Assembly (NCBI GenBank): GCA_023375675.1
Contig: JALQBC010000009.1
Span: 310,001 to 374,000, forward strand
DNA from: Cytospora piceicola
Taxonomy: Eukaryota; Ascomycota; Sordariomycetes; Diaporthales; Cytosporaceae
Direction: 5' to 3'
Length of the DNA: 64,000 bases
Shown: positions 13,201 to 24,043 of the stretch, piece by piece
How the letters are laid out: the number at the start of each line of letters is the position of its first letter
How positions within the stretch are numbered: the first letter of the stretch is position 1
Notes under the pieces: model-generated
The model's database searches: none
Told to the model about the DNA's origin: nothing
The model's input: the letters and a program-made list of their open reading frames with translations, nothing else
Made by a program: the position numbers and the translations under genes

Positions 13201-16200
13201 CATCTCCCGAAGCTCATTCAGGCTCTTCCAGATCAGGGCGAGGGATGCCCAAACAGACTTGAAGTCCTGGACTTCTTCCAAGATGACACCAAGAGATGAA
13301 TCAGCGGAGGCAGGAAGGTCAAGAGCTTCTTTTGCTTTCGACACCATGGCGAATTCTTCCTGTAACTGAGTAATCCTTGTCTCGAAGGAGCTCAATGTGG
13401 CATTGGCCTCATCAGGAGGTATTGTGCCAGACACCGGCTTCTCCTCATTCCACTGTTGAGCAACTTCTGTAATCTTATCGACCACGACCTTGTCCTCGGC
13501 GATGATCTTGGCACGTAGCGCATCTGTCTGGTCATGGACAACTTTTGACTTGCGGGCAAGAAGCTCATTGAGTGCATCCCACATGCCGTCTACCTGTTCT
13601 GCATGAAGCCAGTCGTTTGGGAACTGGTATCGTTGCCTGACAAGAGTAGACTCGCCCTGGCGGAAAGTCTCTACCTCGGGAGCCCAGAGCTTCACTTGCC
13701 TCTTGCAACTTTGGACGATCGTGATAAACTGAACAGCCTGGGCTGTCGATGATGCCTCGAGACTCTGTCCTTCCAAGTCGCGACGGGCTTTCTCGATCTC
13801 TGCATGAACCTCCCGCATGCGATTTCCGAGGCGACTAGCAAATTTGAGAAGAATATCGTGCTGCCACTGATCGTATTTGGCATTGACCTTGGTTTGTACC
13901 TGGTCATAGTCGATTGTGATGTGGCCGAAGGAGCGGCTGACCTCGGATGTGTCAAAAGTCTGCCGTGTCTTTCGAATCTCCTGGAGAAGCTGTAACCATC
14001 GTGACAGCTGGTCACCAAGGATATCATAGACTTGGTCCGACTGCAAGTCCCAAAGAGACTGGAACTGCAGCCATTTGTCGACGTAAGAACCAATCTCCAG
14101 GAGTTTCTTGTCCACGGAGCCATGGACGCGGATCAGCATATCAGTGCACTCAGCCGGCAGATCATCGAAACGGGGCTCCTTTTCCACCGTCGTGCTCAAA
14201 CTCATTTGGTAACGAGTCGCCTTAACCTTCTTCAGGTTACAGACAACGCCGAGCCAGTCTTGGAGTTGCAAGAACCAACTAGCTCGAGCATACTCCAATG
14301 GAGGGTCAAGATAGATAACTTGGTTTCGCATGGTGATCTCGTGGATCAAAAGTTTCATAGTCGGTTTGTCTGACCTGGCTCCTCCTGCAGCGTCTAGCAG
14401 CGTTCTCCGGCGTGAGTCTGAATTGGCTCCCTCAAAGTGGTCGTCTTCAAAGGCCTCGATCCAAGCCTCCATGGCCCCTTGGAGTCGGACCAAAAGCACT
14501 TCCTTGATTTGAGCATTCATCCCTTGGACCCAGAAGCCTAAATTCACGTATTGCTCCAAGTTCAACTGGTCCACCGCCTCTTGGATGATGGTCAGTCGTG
14601 ACTCGAATTCTGCAGCTTCGTAAGGGCATGAACTGAGCTCAGCAAGAGCCTTCTGGATAGTGGCGTTGATCGCGGCCAGCGTCATGGTCTTGGACTGGAG
14701 CTGCGACACAGTTGCCGCAAACTCCTTGACGAAGGCGACGTGTTTGCTCTCTCCCTTACCGCTATCTGCTCTGAAATGCAGTTCGTACATATTGTTGAAG
14801 GACTCCCATCTCAGAGGTATTCCCTTACCAACAAGGATTTGGACATCATTTCGGAGGCCGCCCAGCAGCACGGAAACATCTGGCATGTCCGCAATCTGGC
14901 GGTCGGTCTGCGCGAAGGTCCTGACGCTCTCCATAAGGCTCACAGCGAAAGGGTACACCCTCTTGGCCTCCTTCGAAACGGTGTTGACGGAATGAGGCAC
15001 ATTGTAATTCAGCCATACAAGGTTTCGAACCTCTTTGAAGAGGGCAATGACCTGGCCATCAAAATTGATTTGAAGTTCCAGTGTACCACCAGCAGACCGA
15101 ATCTTGTTGATGGCGAAAATGAGCCCCGAGATCGTAATGTTCTTCCTCTGAACATCGTGGAGCCACGCTTCGTATATGGGGCGGGTGTTCAGTTTCTTTC
15201 GGAACAGCTCGCTCTCATTCTTCAGCTTCTGGCCTTCGGTATGGAGAGCCCACTCAGAGCCGAGAACGTCCTCGACCTTCTTCATATATCCGTCAAGCTG
15301 ACGCTCGATTTGGCGAGCCCAGATGATAGCACCGGAAACTGGAGGCAGATCGTGGAGTTGGGCCATAGCATGCGCTTCAGAATGGCCATACTGCTGCTTG
15401 AAGCGCTCATGCAGAGAGTTGATGGCTTGCTTGACATTGTCGATAAGCTGGGTCTGATACTCGGCGATGGCGCCTCGAATCTTGGGGCGCACGAACAGCG
15501 CATTGAATTTAGAGAAAACGCGGAACATCTCGTTTGCGTTCTTGGCTGTAGCCAAGCGGTCTCGCAACCGAGCAATGATAGAGTTCTCCACTCGGGATGT
15601 GCGCTCATTGTAGGTGTCCTCAGCCTTCACCCATCGCTGTGTTCCTTCGGGGGAGACATCAAGGAGGTCCACGTTTCGAAGAGCCTCCCAAGCTTGCTTG
15701 ACTTCTTCGACCGCATCGACGTCGCCCATCTCTTCAACGACAACGCCCTCTGCATTTGCACCATCCGCCAACTCGGTCACGGTCGCCTTCGGCCCTAGGA
15801 CGTTGACGATGGTCTTTTGTAGTTGCTCGTGGTTGTCACGGAAGTTGCTCACATACTTCAACCGTGCTTGAAGCTCGGCGTGTTTGGGATTGATCTTGAT
15901 AGGGATGAACTTCTCGTTTCTCCGCCGAGTCACGTCACGCGCCACATCTGTGAAAGCCTTTCTATTGTCATCCCAGGTCTTGAAAACTTTGTCCGTCATG
16001 CGCATGACATTTCTGAACTCCTGGTAATCAAGATCGACCAACTCGGTTCCGGGAAGAAGGCGATGCAGAACCTCGTCTAAATCCGCAGAGATGGCCTCGA
16101 CCAAAGGAAGCGCTCGCCGAATAGGGTAAGGGCATATCCTTAGTTTCTTGTTCAGGTGAGTGAAGATCTGGTCGATAGCATCCCGGACTTTCGGCAATGA

Positions 16201-17473
16201 AGTCGCTGACAGAAGCTCATCCAGGGGGAAGTCACGCATCAGCTGATTGTACTTTTGGACCGTGTCCATGGCCTCTTTCAAGCCCGTATCCGCGCCGAAA
16301 CTGACGGTTGCCTGGAATCGCTTTGCGTGCTTCAAGATTTCCAAGGTTAAACGGACACCATCGCTTCCCAGTTGAGTCTCAATACCTCCAAGCGCTGCCT
16401 CCATCGACAACCAAAAGTTGATTTCCTGGTTGGCCGTTCCAGTAGCTGGATCGCGGTTCATCTTGGTAATGGCCTGGATGGATTTGATCCAGTTGTTTAC
16501 GTTCGCTTGCAAATTGTTGAGAAAGGTGCTGTCTTGGACGAGCGCCGCAGGGATAAGGTCGATGGACGGCTTCGCATGCCGGGCCGCACCTTCGTCAAGG
16601 GCATTCTGCACGTACGGGTGGAAGGGCAGTAGGACCTCGGGGATCTCGACATTCTGCTGTAAATGTGACAAGCTCAACTCAAGTTCTGTCCACCTTTTCT
16701 TTGTTACAGGTATACCGGTCTTGGCATCGACATCAGCCCTGCCACGGATGCCACCGATCATCTGCTGACTCTTTGTGCTCGCATCGAAGTATGGCGCCAG
16801 ACCATTGTGCAGGAAGAGTTGTAGGTATTCGAAAGGCGAGACTGCCGGGCCTTGTTCCCCAGCGTTGGCGGCAAGGTATGCTGGGGCGGGCAAGTTCAGG
16901 AACAAAAGCTGGGAGGCGATGGGTGCGGATGGGTCGAGTGGTTGAGGGCGCTTCAGGAGAACCAGGTACGCTACAGTCGTCGCAGACGAGAACAGATCGG
17001 AGGCAATGGTGTATGTATGCTGCGGCGGTTCTGCAAAGATGCGGTCAGCATGGTTTGGTCAAACGAGGCCGTCGGGAGGCGGGGGGAGGGGTGTCCATAC
17101 TTGATTCTGCATCGCCGTTCTCCAACTGCGGCGTCGCAGGAAGATCCTTTTGTATATACATAGACACCAGTGCATCGTTGGCGAATCGAGTACACCGTTG
17201 CAAGGTATCGGAGTGTCGTGCCGTCGACAACAGACTGCCGGGAGCTTCAAGCTCCTCGCGGGTCGCGCCGAGGGCAGCCTCAAGCAGCTGAGCCAAGTGC
17301 TCAACCACCCGGGCGGGATCCATGGTGACAAGAGGGCTGCCACCATTGACACTGTTCACCGTGTTGACACCGTTGACGCCAGTGCTGGTGCTTGTGCCGG
17401 CGCCGGTGCTGCTACCGCTGCCGGTGCCGTTCACAGGCGTGCCCGTGGCCTGAGGTGATGCCACAGCGTCCAT
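4256..17473 (-). CDS. DYN1: Cytoplasmic dynein heavy chain (complete)
   Basis: Motor subunit of cytoplasmic dynein-1, moving nuclei, endosomes and other cargo toward microtubule minus ends (orthologue of Neurospora ro-1 and Aspergillus nudA). Exons 17473-17101, 17030-4768 and 4714-4256 join in frame to 4364 aa, the expected size. Introns have GTATGG...TTTGCAG and GTAAGT...GAGACAG borders. Walker A motifs are GPAGTGKT (AAA1, about residue 1953), GNSGTGKS (AAA2, about 2250), GPPGSGKT (AAA3, about 2615) and GVSGSGKT (AAA4, about 2955). Walker B examples are [10 protein letters not shown] (AAA1) and [10 protein letters not shown] (AAA4). The coiled-coil stalk (about 3200-3470) flanks the microtubule-binding segment [19 protein letters not shown]. 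The last exon encodes the C-terminal domain ([20 protein letters not shown]). The N-terminal about 60 residues are Gly/Ser/Thr/Asn-rich and poorly conserved. The middle exon is 12.26 kb without interruption. Confidence 0.97.
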
Positions 17474-18732
17474 AGCGGGCGTGGTAGTATTGGAGGATAG
17501 ATCTTGTTCAGGGAGTGGCTGTCATTTCTCTCGAGATGCCTAGCTTACTTGCGGTTTAGGAAGCCCAGGGGGTGAGTCGATCAAGGGCCGCAAGGTCAAT
17601 AAGAACACGCAAATGATGGGGATGCGAAAACAAATCGACGCAAAAAGGAAGCGGCCTGGTGTTGGTGGGGGTATCTTGGCTGTGGTCTACAAACTCCCTC
17701 TATTCTTTGACAAAAACGGGGGACGAGTGACGAATGACGAGAGATAGATAGGTATGGGTGATACAGATTAAGTGGAGGGTTGTTAAATTCCAGGACGTCT
17801 GGACTGGTGTTGACTTTCCGAATCCCAAACTCCAGCAGCTTTTGGAGCCACGCGCGCCCGTTGGGACACCCCTGTCGCGACTTAGACTACCCTGACTACT
17901 ACCATAGTAAATGCCAAGAGTGGACCCCTGGTTTTGTATTCGACGGTTTGATTGGTTACAAACGCCTGTCGCGGGTTTTCATGCAATGCTGGCACACAGA
18001 CCTGACAGACAGTTCATGGGCCCATGGCACGGGCAAATAACATGGATAGCTTGGTTGACATGGATGACATGGACTGTTGCTTCACATGGTAATTCAAGAT
18101 GCAAATCTGCAGCCAGCACATTAGAAGCTCCTCCTCAGCCTCTTCATTCTTGCTTTCCTCCACAGTCAAACACTGAGTATACGGAAGCCAGCGCCAACAT
18201 CTCTATTTTGATCTTTTTTTGATCTTTTTTTCTTCTTTCCTTTCTAAGTTATGGCTCCATTGGTATAACAGAACGGAATATCACACGTGCCAAACTAAGA
18301 GCGCCAGACGGACACCTGCAGGACCTCTTTCAAGACGTCTTTGTAACATCACAGGGTGCGGTCAAGAAGGCTGGCACAAAGTCTCATCCTTAGCCATTGT
18401 TCTTTGTTGCAAGCGGCGGTACTCTACCGGCAGTAATCTTCGTATCATTTTTTAACTCTTTTCAAGTCACCTAATGTTAGCAACACATACCGAAAAACGT
18501 CAAAACGATCACAAGGCACGCCTTCCTTCCCAATGCCATAACCCCGGGCTTGCCTTCCTATTTTTGCCTGCCATAGGACTCGTGTGGGATAGAAGCAACA
18601 GTTCAACGCCACTGGCCCCGATTGAAGACATGACCAGACCAAACCAAACCGGCCAGCGTCCTGTGTCTCAATGCCGTTACCATGAGTAAAAATCCATTCC
18701 AGTCATAGAACAATGTGTCCTCTTTTCTCTTC
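17474..18732. other. Intergenic: dynein promoter side / FAR1-type gene 3' flank
   Basis: About 1.26 kb without a supportable gene. It should contain the dynein heavy chain promoter and 5' UTR. I see runs of pyrimidine (for example 18200-18250) but no repeat array or RNA gene. Confidence 0.6.
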
Positions 18733-20345
18733 TCATGATCTGGTGCCACTGCCACCATTGCCGCTGTCATCAATGTCATTGAGCTTCTCCCGCTGGATCA
18801 TGACCCGCTCGTTGCAGAGATCCACAAACATCTCGTACTTCTTGATGATCTTGTCCTTTTCCCGCAGTTTCTCCTCCAGATCATCGATCTTTTTCTGATT
18901 CTCGTCTTTTATCTTGTCAAGATCTCCACGAGCCTTGGCCAGCTCACGGCGCAGATCAGCTCTAATGCGCTCATCGGCACTTGGGTGTGGCTTGCTGTAT
19001 ATCGCTGGCCGGTCCTCAGCCAATCCAGCCGTGATCTTTTGGGGGTTGCGGTTGATCGCTGCCCGTGCATTGTAGATGTCCCGCGGAAGGAGTGGCACGT
19101 GAGGGTTTTCAGCTTGCAATATCTCCAATGTCTGACTGACGCCCACGCCTATAACTTATTAGCAGGGATATCAACTTACCGGATTCTAGTTAGTCACGTA
19201 CCGTTCTCTTTGAGAGCCTTGACTGCTGCCACCATCTTGCTGTCCAGTTTCCTCGCAGCAGGGTGCAGGAGCGGGCTCTCGCTCTGATCATGATTGTGCG
19301 TGAGATGTTTCGCGTCTGGGCGGTAACGAACAGTCCACTGTGTTCTCTGCTCTATGGCAAAGAAGCCAAACTGACAGTCACATTTGCGGGAGGAAGTCTT
19401 CCGTTTCCGCATCTCAGGACTGACGCGTTTCGGGGGCTTTCCCGCACGGTCACATACAAAGAGTACCTTCTTCAACCCTGGAACGGTCTTTTTGGACCTT
19501 CCAATGACAATAGCGTAACCGACTGACGTGCAGTATTCCAAGACAGCCTTGTGTACGGCATCGAGGGTCGGGTAACTGCCGCCCTCGGGTGGGGCGGACA
19601 TCATGAGTCCCATGGGGCTTCGTGGCTGAAACGGCGGATTATCCGCAGCCTTGTCGAGAGCACTCTCGTCTCCCTCCATCGAGTCCCCTTGGCTTTCAAC
19701 CTCCATAGTATCATCTTGATGTGTATCATGGCTCTGTACTGAGGTATCAGCCTGGATCTGCTGTGGTTGCGGCGGCTGTGGTGGCTGTTGCAGCTGGGAT
19801 TGTGGCGGCTGAGGTGTCAATACGGGTTGCTGAGCAGCATGGTTATGCTGAGGAGGTTGGGTAATGATCGGTTTCTCGGTCTGAGGGACGTGCTGGGCCA
19901 TGGACATTTGCTGGCCCACCGGCTGCTGGTTCATGGGCTGCTGGGGCATGGGCTGTTGTTGATTGATCAGATAATTCAGAGGGGTATTGTTCGAAGTCAT
20001 CTGGTGGTTATTCGAGGTCATCTGGTGATTGCTCGAGGACAGATGATGGGTGGTGGCTCGTGGGACCTGGCGAGAGCTCGGAACAGGCAGCTGGGGGTGG
20101 GATTGCTGGTTCCTGGCACCATTTTGCACGCTGGAGAGGTTGTGGACAGGCGATGAGTTGGGGTTCGAGAAGATGTGATGTGGATACGGTGCTTGCGGAG
20201 GCTGCTGGGAGTTGAAGGCCTGCTGTTGATATGAAGGAGCGTGTTGTGGAAGTTGTTTGGGCGTGTTTGGGTACGCCTGGGGGGCACGGCGAATCCCATT
20301 GTTATTCATAAGGGACAGGCCCGGATGTCCATTTGCGGTTGACAT
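18733..20345 (-). CDS. FAR1-type (WRKY-GCM1 fold) DNA-binding domain protein
   Basis: Probable transcription regulator. Exons 20345-19202 and 19148-18733 (donor GTACGT, acceptor GTTATAG) give 519 aa. The N-terminal half is Gln/Pro/Asn/His-rich low complexity, as in activation domains. Residues about 258-355 form a FAR1-like zinc domain: an aromatic/hydrophobic N-part (YPTLDAVHKAVLEYC), then FVCDRAGK, KCDCQFGF, W in QWTVRY, and the HLTHNHD pair, i.e. a Cys...Cys...His-x-His arrangement. The C-terminal part (about 445-515) is a charged heptad-like coiled coil ending in a Ser/Gly tail. No MULE transposase catalytic domain follows, so this looks like a stand-alone, host-type gene of transposase ancestry. 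I chose MSTANGHPGLS as start; an upstream in-frame ATG at 20576 would add 77 residues. Target genes are unknown. Confidence 0.75.
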
Positions 20346-22504
20346 GATGCAACAACCACCAGAAGAACGTAGGGGACACGGTCCGTCGCCGACAACAAGA
20401 TTTGGCTGCTGGGGATGGCTGCTGTGACAGTCCAGGCCGGCCCTCAAATGCTCGCGATGGCGACGCAGGGTGTGTACAACAAGGATGAACTTGAGGGTGA
20501 ACGGATCAACAGGAGTGGATGGTAAGAAAGAGGAGGCGTGGGGATTGGAAAAGAGAGAGGGTGAAGGGGGTGTCAAGAGCTGTTAGCGTGGGCCAGCGCG
20601 CACGGGCCATGCGACTATGTGGAGCCCCGGAGGTCCAGACTCTCTCATCACCCACCTACCTGCCTACCTACCTACAGTATACCTATGTAGCCTGTGTAGG
20701 TACCTAGGTAGATAGGACCTAGGTACAGTACTTGGAGCTCTAATACCCACCCACCTGGTACCTACGTACCTAGATACCCGTACCTACCTACGTACCTACC
20801 TAGGTAGATACCCGTACCTAGGTATATAGGTACGTACTTACGTACTCACGTACACCACAGACCTCGGGAGCTTCAAAGAGCACTTCGGCAGACACAAGCA
20901 TATCACCATCCAGTTCGACAACGTATCTGACGAAGCTTCCCAGGATCGTGCCCAATAGCTAGGATACTCATGTGAGTCACTTGTCTGCCCAAACTAAAGG
21001 ATGAGATAAATGTTGTGGAATCAAGAAAGGCGCCACTTGCAGGAGCGGCTTGACTCCTACCTATTACCGGTACAAATCATCAGGCTCGAACACAACGGCC
21101 TGAACGGCAGGACTTCATCATGTACACGAACAACTCAAAAAGCCCACATGAGACTAAGTAAGGATCCCACTATGTGTGCCTCAAACCCATTACCCTGCCG
21201 GCTGGGTGAACCCTGGGACATGCCACATCACCATGAACCCCACGTTCCTCGTCTTTAAAGTGGAAGCGCGCCTCGCTGCATGGCACTCGAGTCTTCAACC
21301 GTTAAAGAGACATACATACCTAGTACAATAATGGGTTTATCGTCATCGTCAAGAGAGCCACTAATGCTGGAAATCATTCCGTACATGCCACCTACTGCAA
21401 GCCATCTGCACTGGGGCTCGTCTCCGCCGGAAGCGTCCCCCGGTCCGGGTGTGTAACACGAGAAGATTCCTCGAATGCCTGTTGAAGGGGTGACATACTC
21501 CAAGATAACATCACCTACCTAAGGTATATCTGCATCAACTGGCGACCAGAACGGGCCATCTCATGAACGCCACCGTTCAACATCACCTTCAGTATGGGCT
21601 TGCTCTTACAGCTTTGAGCAACATGTCACCAGTCTTGACACGGCAAGCTGCATGTTGGCCTCAGCTTGGTTCGCTGTGCACACTTCCCCATCCTGGACGC
21701 TGTGGATCCTGTGGTCCGAGACACGATGAGTTCATAGGCTTCAGGTGCCTAGGCTACTCGATCCAAAGGTTGTGAGCCCGAACGGTAGATGATATAGTCT
21801 ATAGTCTTGTCTAGCCCGTCTGTGTGTCTGATTAGAGCCACAGACCATATACTGGCGGGCAACGGTCCACAATTCGTCTACTGCACCGTTGACCCTCGAG
21901 GTTTCAAGGTGATGGATCTCGGAAGATCTCAGTGCCAAGCCATTACATGAAGCTGGTCTCCTATGCTTGAAACGCCGTGAGTTCGTGAGTTGTTCGGGGA
22001 ATCAGGTTTATTCGAAGCCGCAGGAGACACGGGTATACATTCCCAAACTGGCTGTTGTCTCTCTCTGGCCCGTCGTACTTGCATGTGCCGGTTCCCCCCC
22101 GGGGGAAGAGTTGACGAGCATGCTGTGGTGTGACCAAGAAGGCCCTTGTCACTGAGCCGGCGTCATTGACAACCTGCGTAGAGGACACTCACAGCCTCTG
22201 GGCAACCTTAGTGTAGAAGGTATGGGCGAGTTCGGGGGGCCAAGCGTCCGTACCCATCCAGGTAGGTATTTAAGAATGGCATCCGCTCAGGGACGTTCTT
22301 TCCCTGTCTATATTATGGTGTTACTCAGCCGTCCAAATGTTTCGAGCGCTGTCATCAGTTCTTCAACACTAATGCGGAAGAAACACCTTACATCTCCTTG
22401 CGCCCCACGACGTTGATGCCCGTTTGAAATGCAGTCAGCGGTCCAGTTCAAGCTTCCACAAGTCCAGATTCAACTTACAGGGTCCATTTTCAGCAAAAAG
22501 AGGT
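20346..22504. other. Gene-poor intergenic region, about 2.2 kb
   Basis: Between the divergently placed FAR1-type gene (minus) and the 2EXR gene (plus). It contains the (ACCT)n/TACCTAGGTA array described separately and otherwise only short ORFs without recognisable features. Both promoters must lie here. Confidence 0.55.
20650..20855. repeat. Dense ACCT / TACCTAGGTA / TACGTA array
   Basis: About 200 bp made mainly of overlapping TACCTACC, CCTAGGTA, ACCTACGTACC and TACCCGTACC words, many of them palindromic. It begins about 300 bp upstream of the FAR1-type start codon, so it lies in that gene's probable promoter. It is the densest example in the window of the TACCTAGGTA family seen in nearly every long intergenic stretch. 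Confidence 0.85.
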
Positions 22505-23795
22505 ATGGTGTCTCGGCTCAAACCGGCAATTGAGTCCACACCGGTCAGCGACTCTGCAGTCGGTCAGGAGGATAAGACGACACCGAACAGGGATCGCAAG
22601 AGGAAGTCGAGCGATGTCAACGAGGTCCAGGAAGAAGTTGGCTGTCCCGGACAGAAGTCTAGACGTTTAAGTCACGCTTCGTCCCGTCCCGAAGGTCGCC
22701 ACGCCGAGTATCCTTCACAAACCTCGCTGGTGCTCACTACATCCGCCCCCCTGGGTCGACAACCACATCATGGGACGAATCCTCATATTGATTTCCTTCC
22801 TCATACGCGCACGATCCTATACCCTACCACCACTAACAATCTGACCCTCGAACCGTCTTTGTATGATAGTGAGGCTGGCGATGCAAACGTCGCTCAGTTC
22901 GGGCTTTGGCCCCAAGGGCCAGGAAACAAGAAGCAGTTCTCCTTCTTCGACTTCCCACCGGAGATACGCAACATGATCTACGACCACTCCCTATACTGGC
23001 CAGACTGTGTGGACCTGTACAGATCTTTCTACAGCCAAATATCTGCATATTCCCCCATTGAGAAGCCGCAGTTGTCACAGTACCAGTACGAGAGAACCTT
23101 CAGGACGCCTACCGTCCTTCTCCTATGCCGACGCATCACCGAGGAGTCCCTGCCCATCCTCAAATCCCGATGCTTTGTCATCGATCGCCTCCCCCCTTTC
23201 GTGCCTGGCGGACTCATGAAAATCACAGACTTCATCGGGCAGCGCACCTTACAGAGCCTACACCACATCGACCTTCGTATCGGACTGGGCGAGGGCCCGC
23301 TGGGCAGCGGCTGGATATGGATGAGACTGCTGGACGAGTTACTTACCATTTTGAAAGATCGTAACGCCTTCGTCAAACTGCGGCTGCTGGTCCGATTGTG
23401 CGATAAACAGATTATGTCTCGGTGGAATCAGGAGAGGAGGTACAGAAAAGACATCGCGAAGGTATGTTTCATGTCCACGCCCGTCACCAATTCCAGCAGT
23501 CGGCAAGTATTTCCACCCCGCTGACTCGGCGAAGAAAATGAAAACATTCGAGACGGCAAACCCCAACGTCTTCGCGCCGAGCCAGATAATCGTAGAGACA
23601 TGGCGTATCGACGGCCACACGGCCACCTTTGTCTGCCGTCACCCAAGCTCAGACGACGAGGATACGTCTCCACCGCCAGATAGGACATACCCCGACCGGG
23701 AGATGTTTCCAGGATCGATAATGCAGTTCGTCAAGGCTTTGCCTGCCCCAGCTTGGAGCGATGCCGAGGTAGCAAGACGTCTAGGGGGAGGTTAA
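22505..23795 (+). CDS. 2EXR / F-box-like domain protein
   Basis: Member of the large fungal 2EXR family; molecular function unknown. Exons 22505-23461 and 23508-23795 give 414 aa; the 46-bp intron (GTATGT...GGCAAG) keeps the frame (RKDIAK-YFHPADSAKK). The family's start signature is seen at about residue 145 as FSFFDFPPEIRNMIYDHSLY, followed by PTVLLLCRRITEESLPIL. The first 140 residues are polar and probably disordered, with a possible nuclear-localisation stretch (RDRKRKSSD). Start MVSRLKP is the first ATG in the open frame; codons upstream to 22424 are open but lack ATG. The C-terminal tail is acidic and Pro-rich (DDEDTSPPPD). Such proteins are numerous and fast-evolving in Sordariomycetes. 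Confidence 0.75.
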
Positions 23796-24043
23796 TGAAC
23801 GTCGGCTTACAGCTAAGTCATGGCGGATAGATTTCTCATCATGTGGTTGAATCCACAACATGAGCCATCAGGTAGAGAATTGTAGAACTGAAACATGTAA
23901 TCATTACGACTTTGGTATCACATACACGAAGCCCCCGACCAGAAATCACTCTCCGAGATGCCTCAAACCCTCCCAAAAAAGAAACCAAAAAGAGAAAAAA
24001 AACGCCATGCCGTGACTTCGCGGCTCTCAGATATGTCACCCTG

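Noticed and set aside
14740..15798. 352-codon plus-strand ORF inside the dynein gene
   Set aside because: Antisense to conserved dynein tail sequence; explained by codon bias of the real gene.
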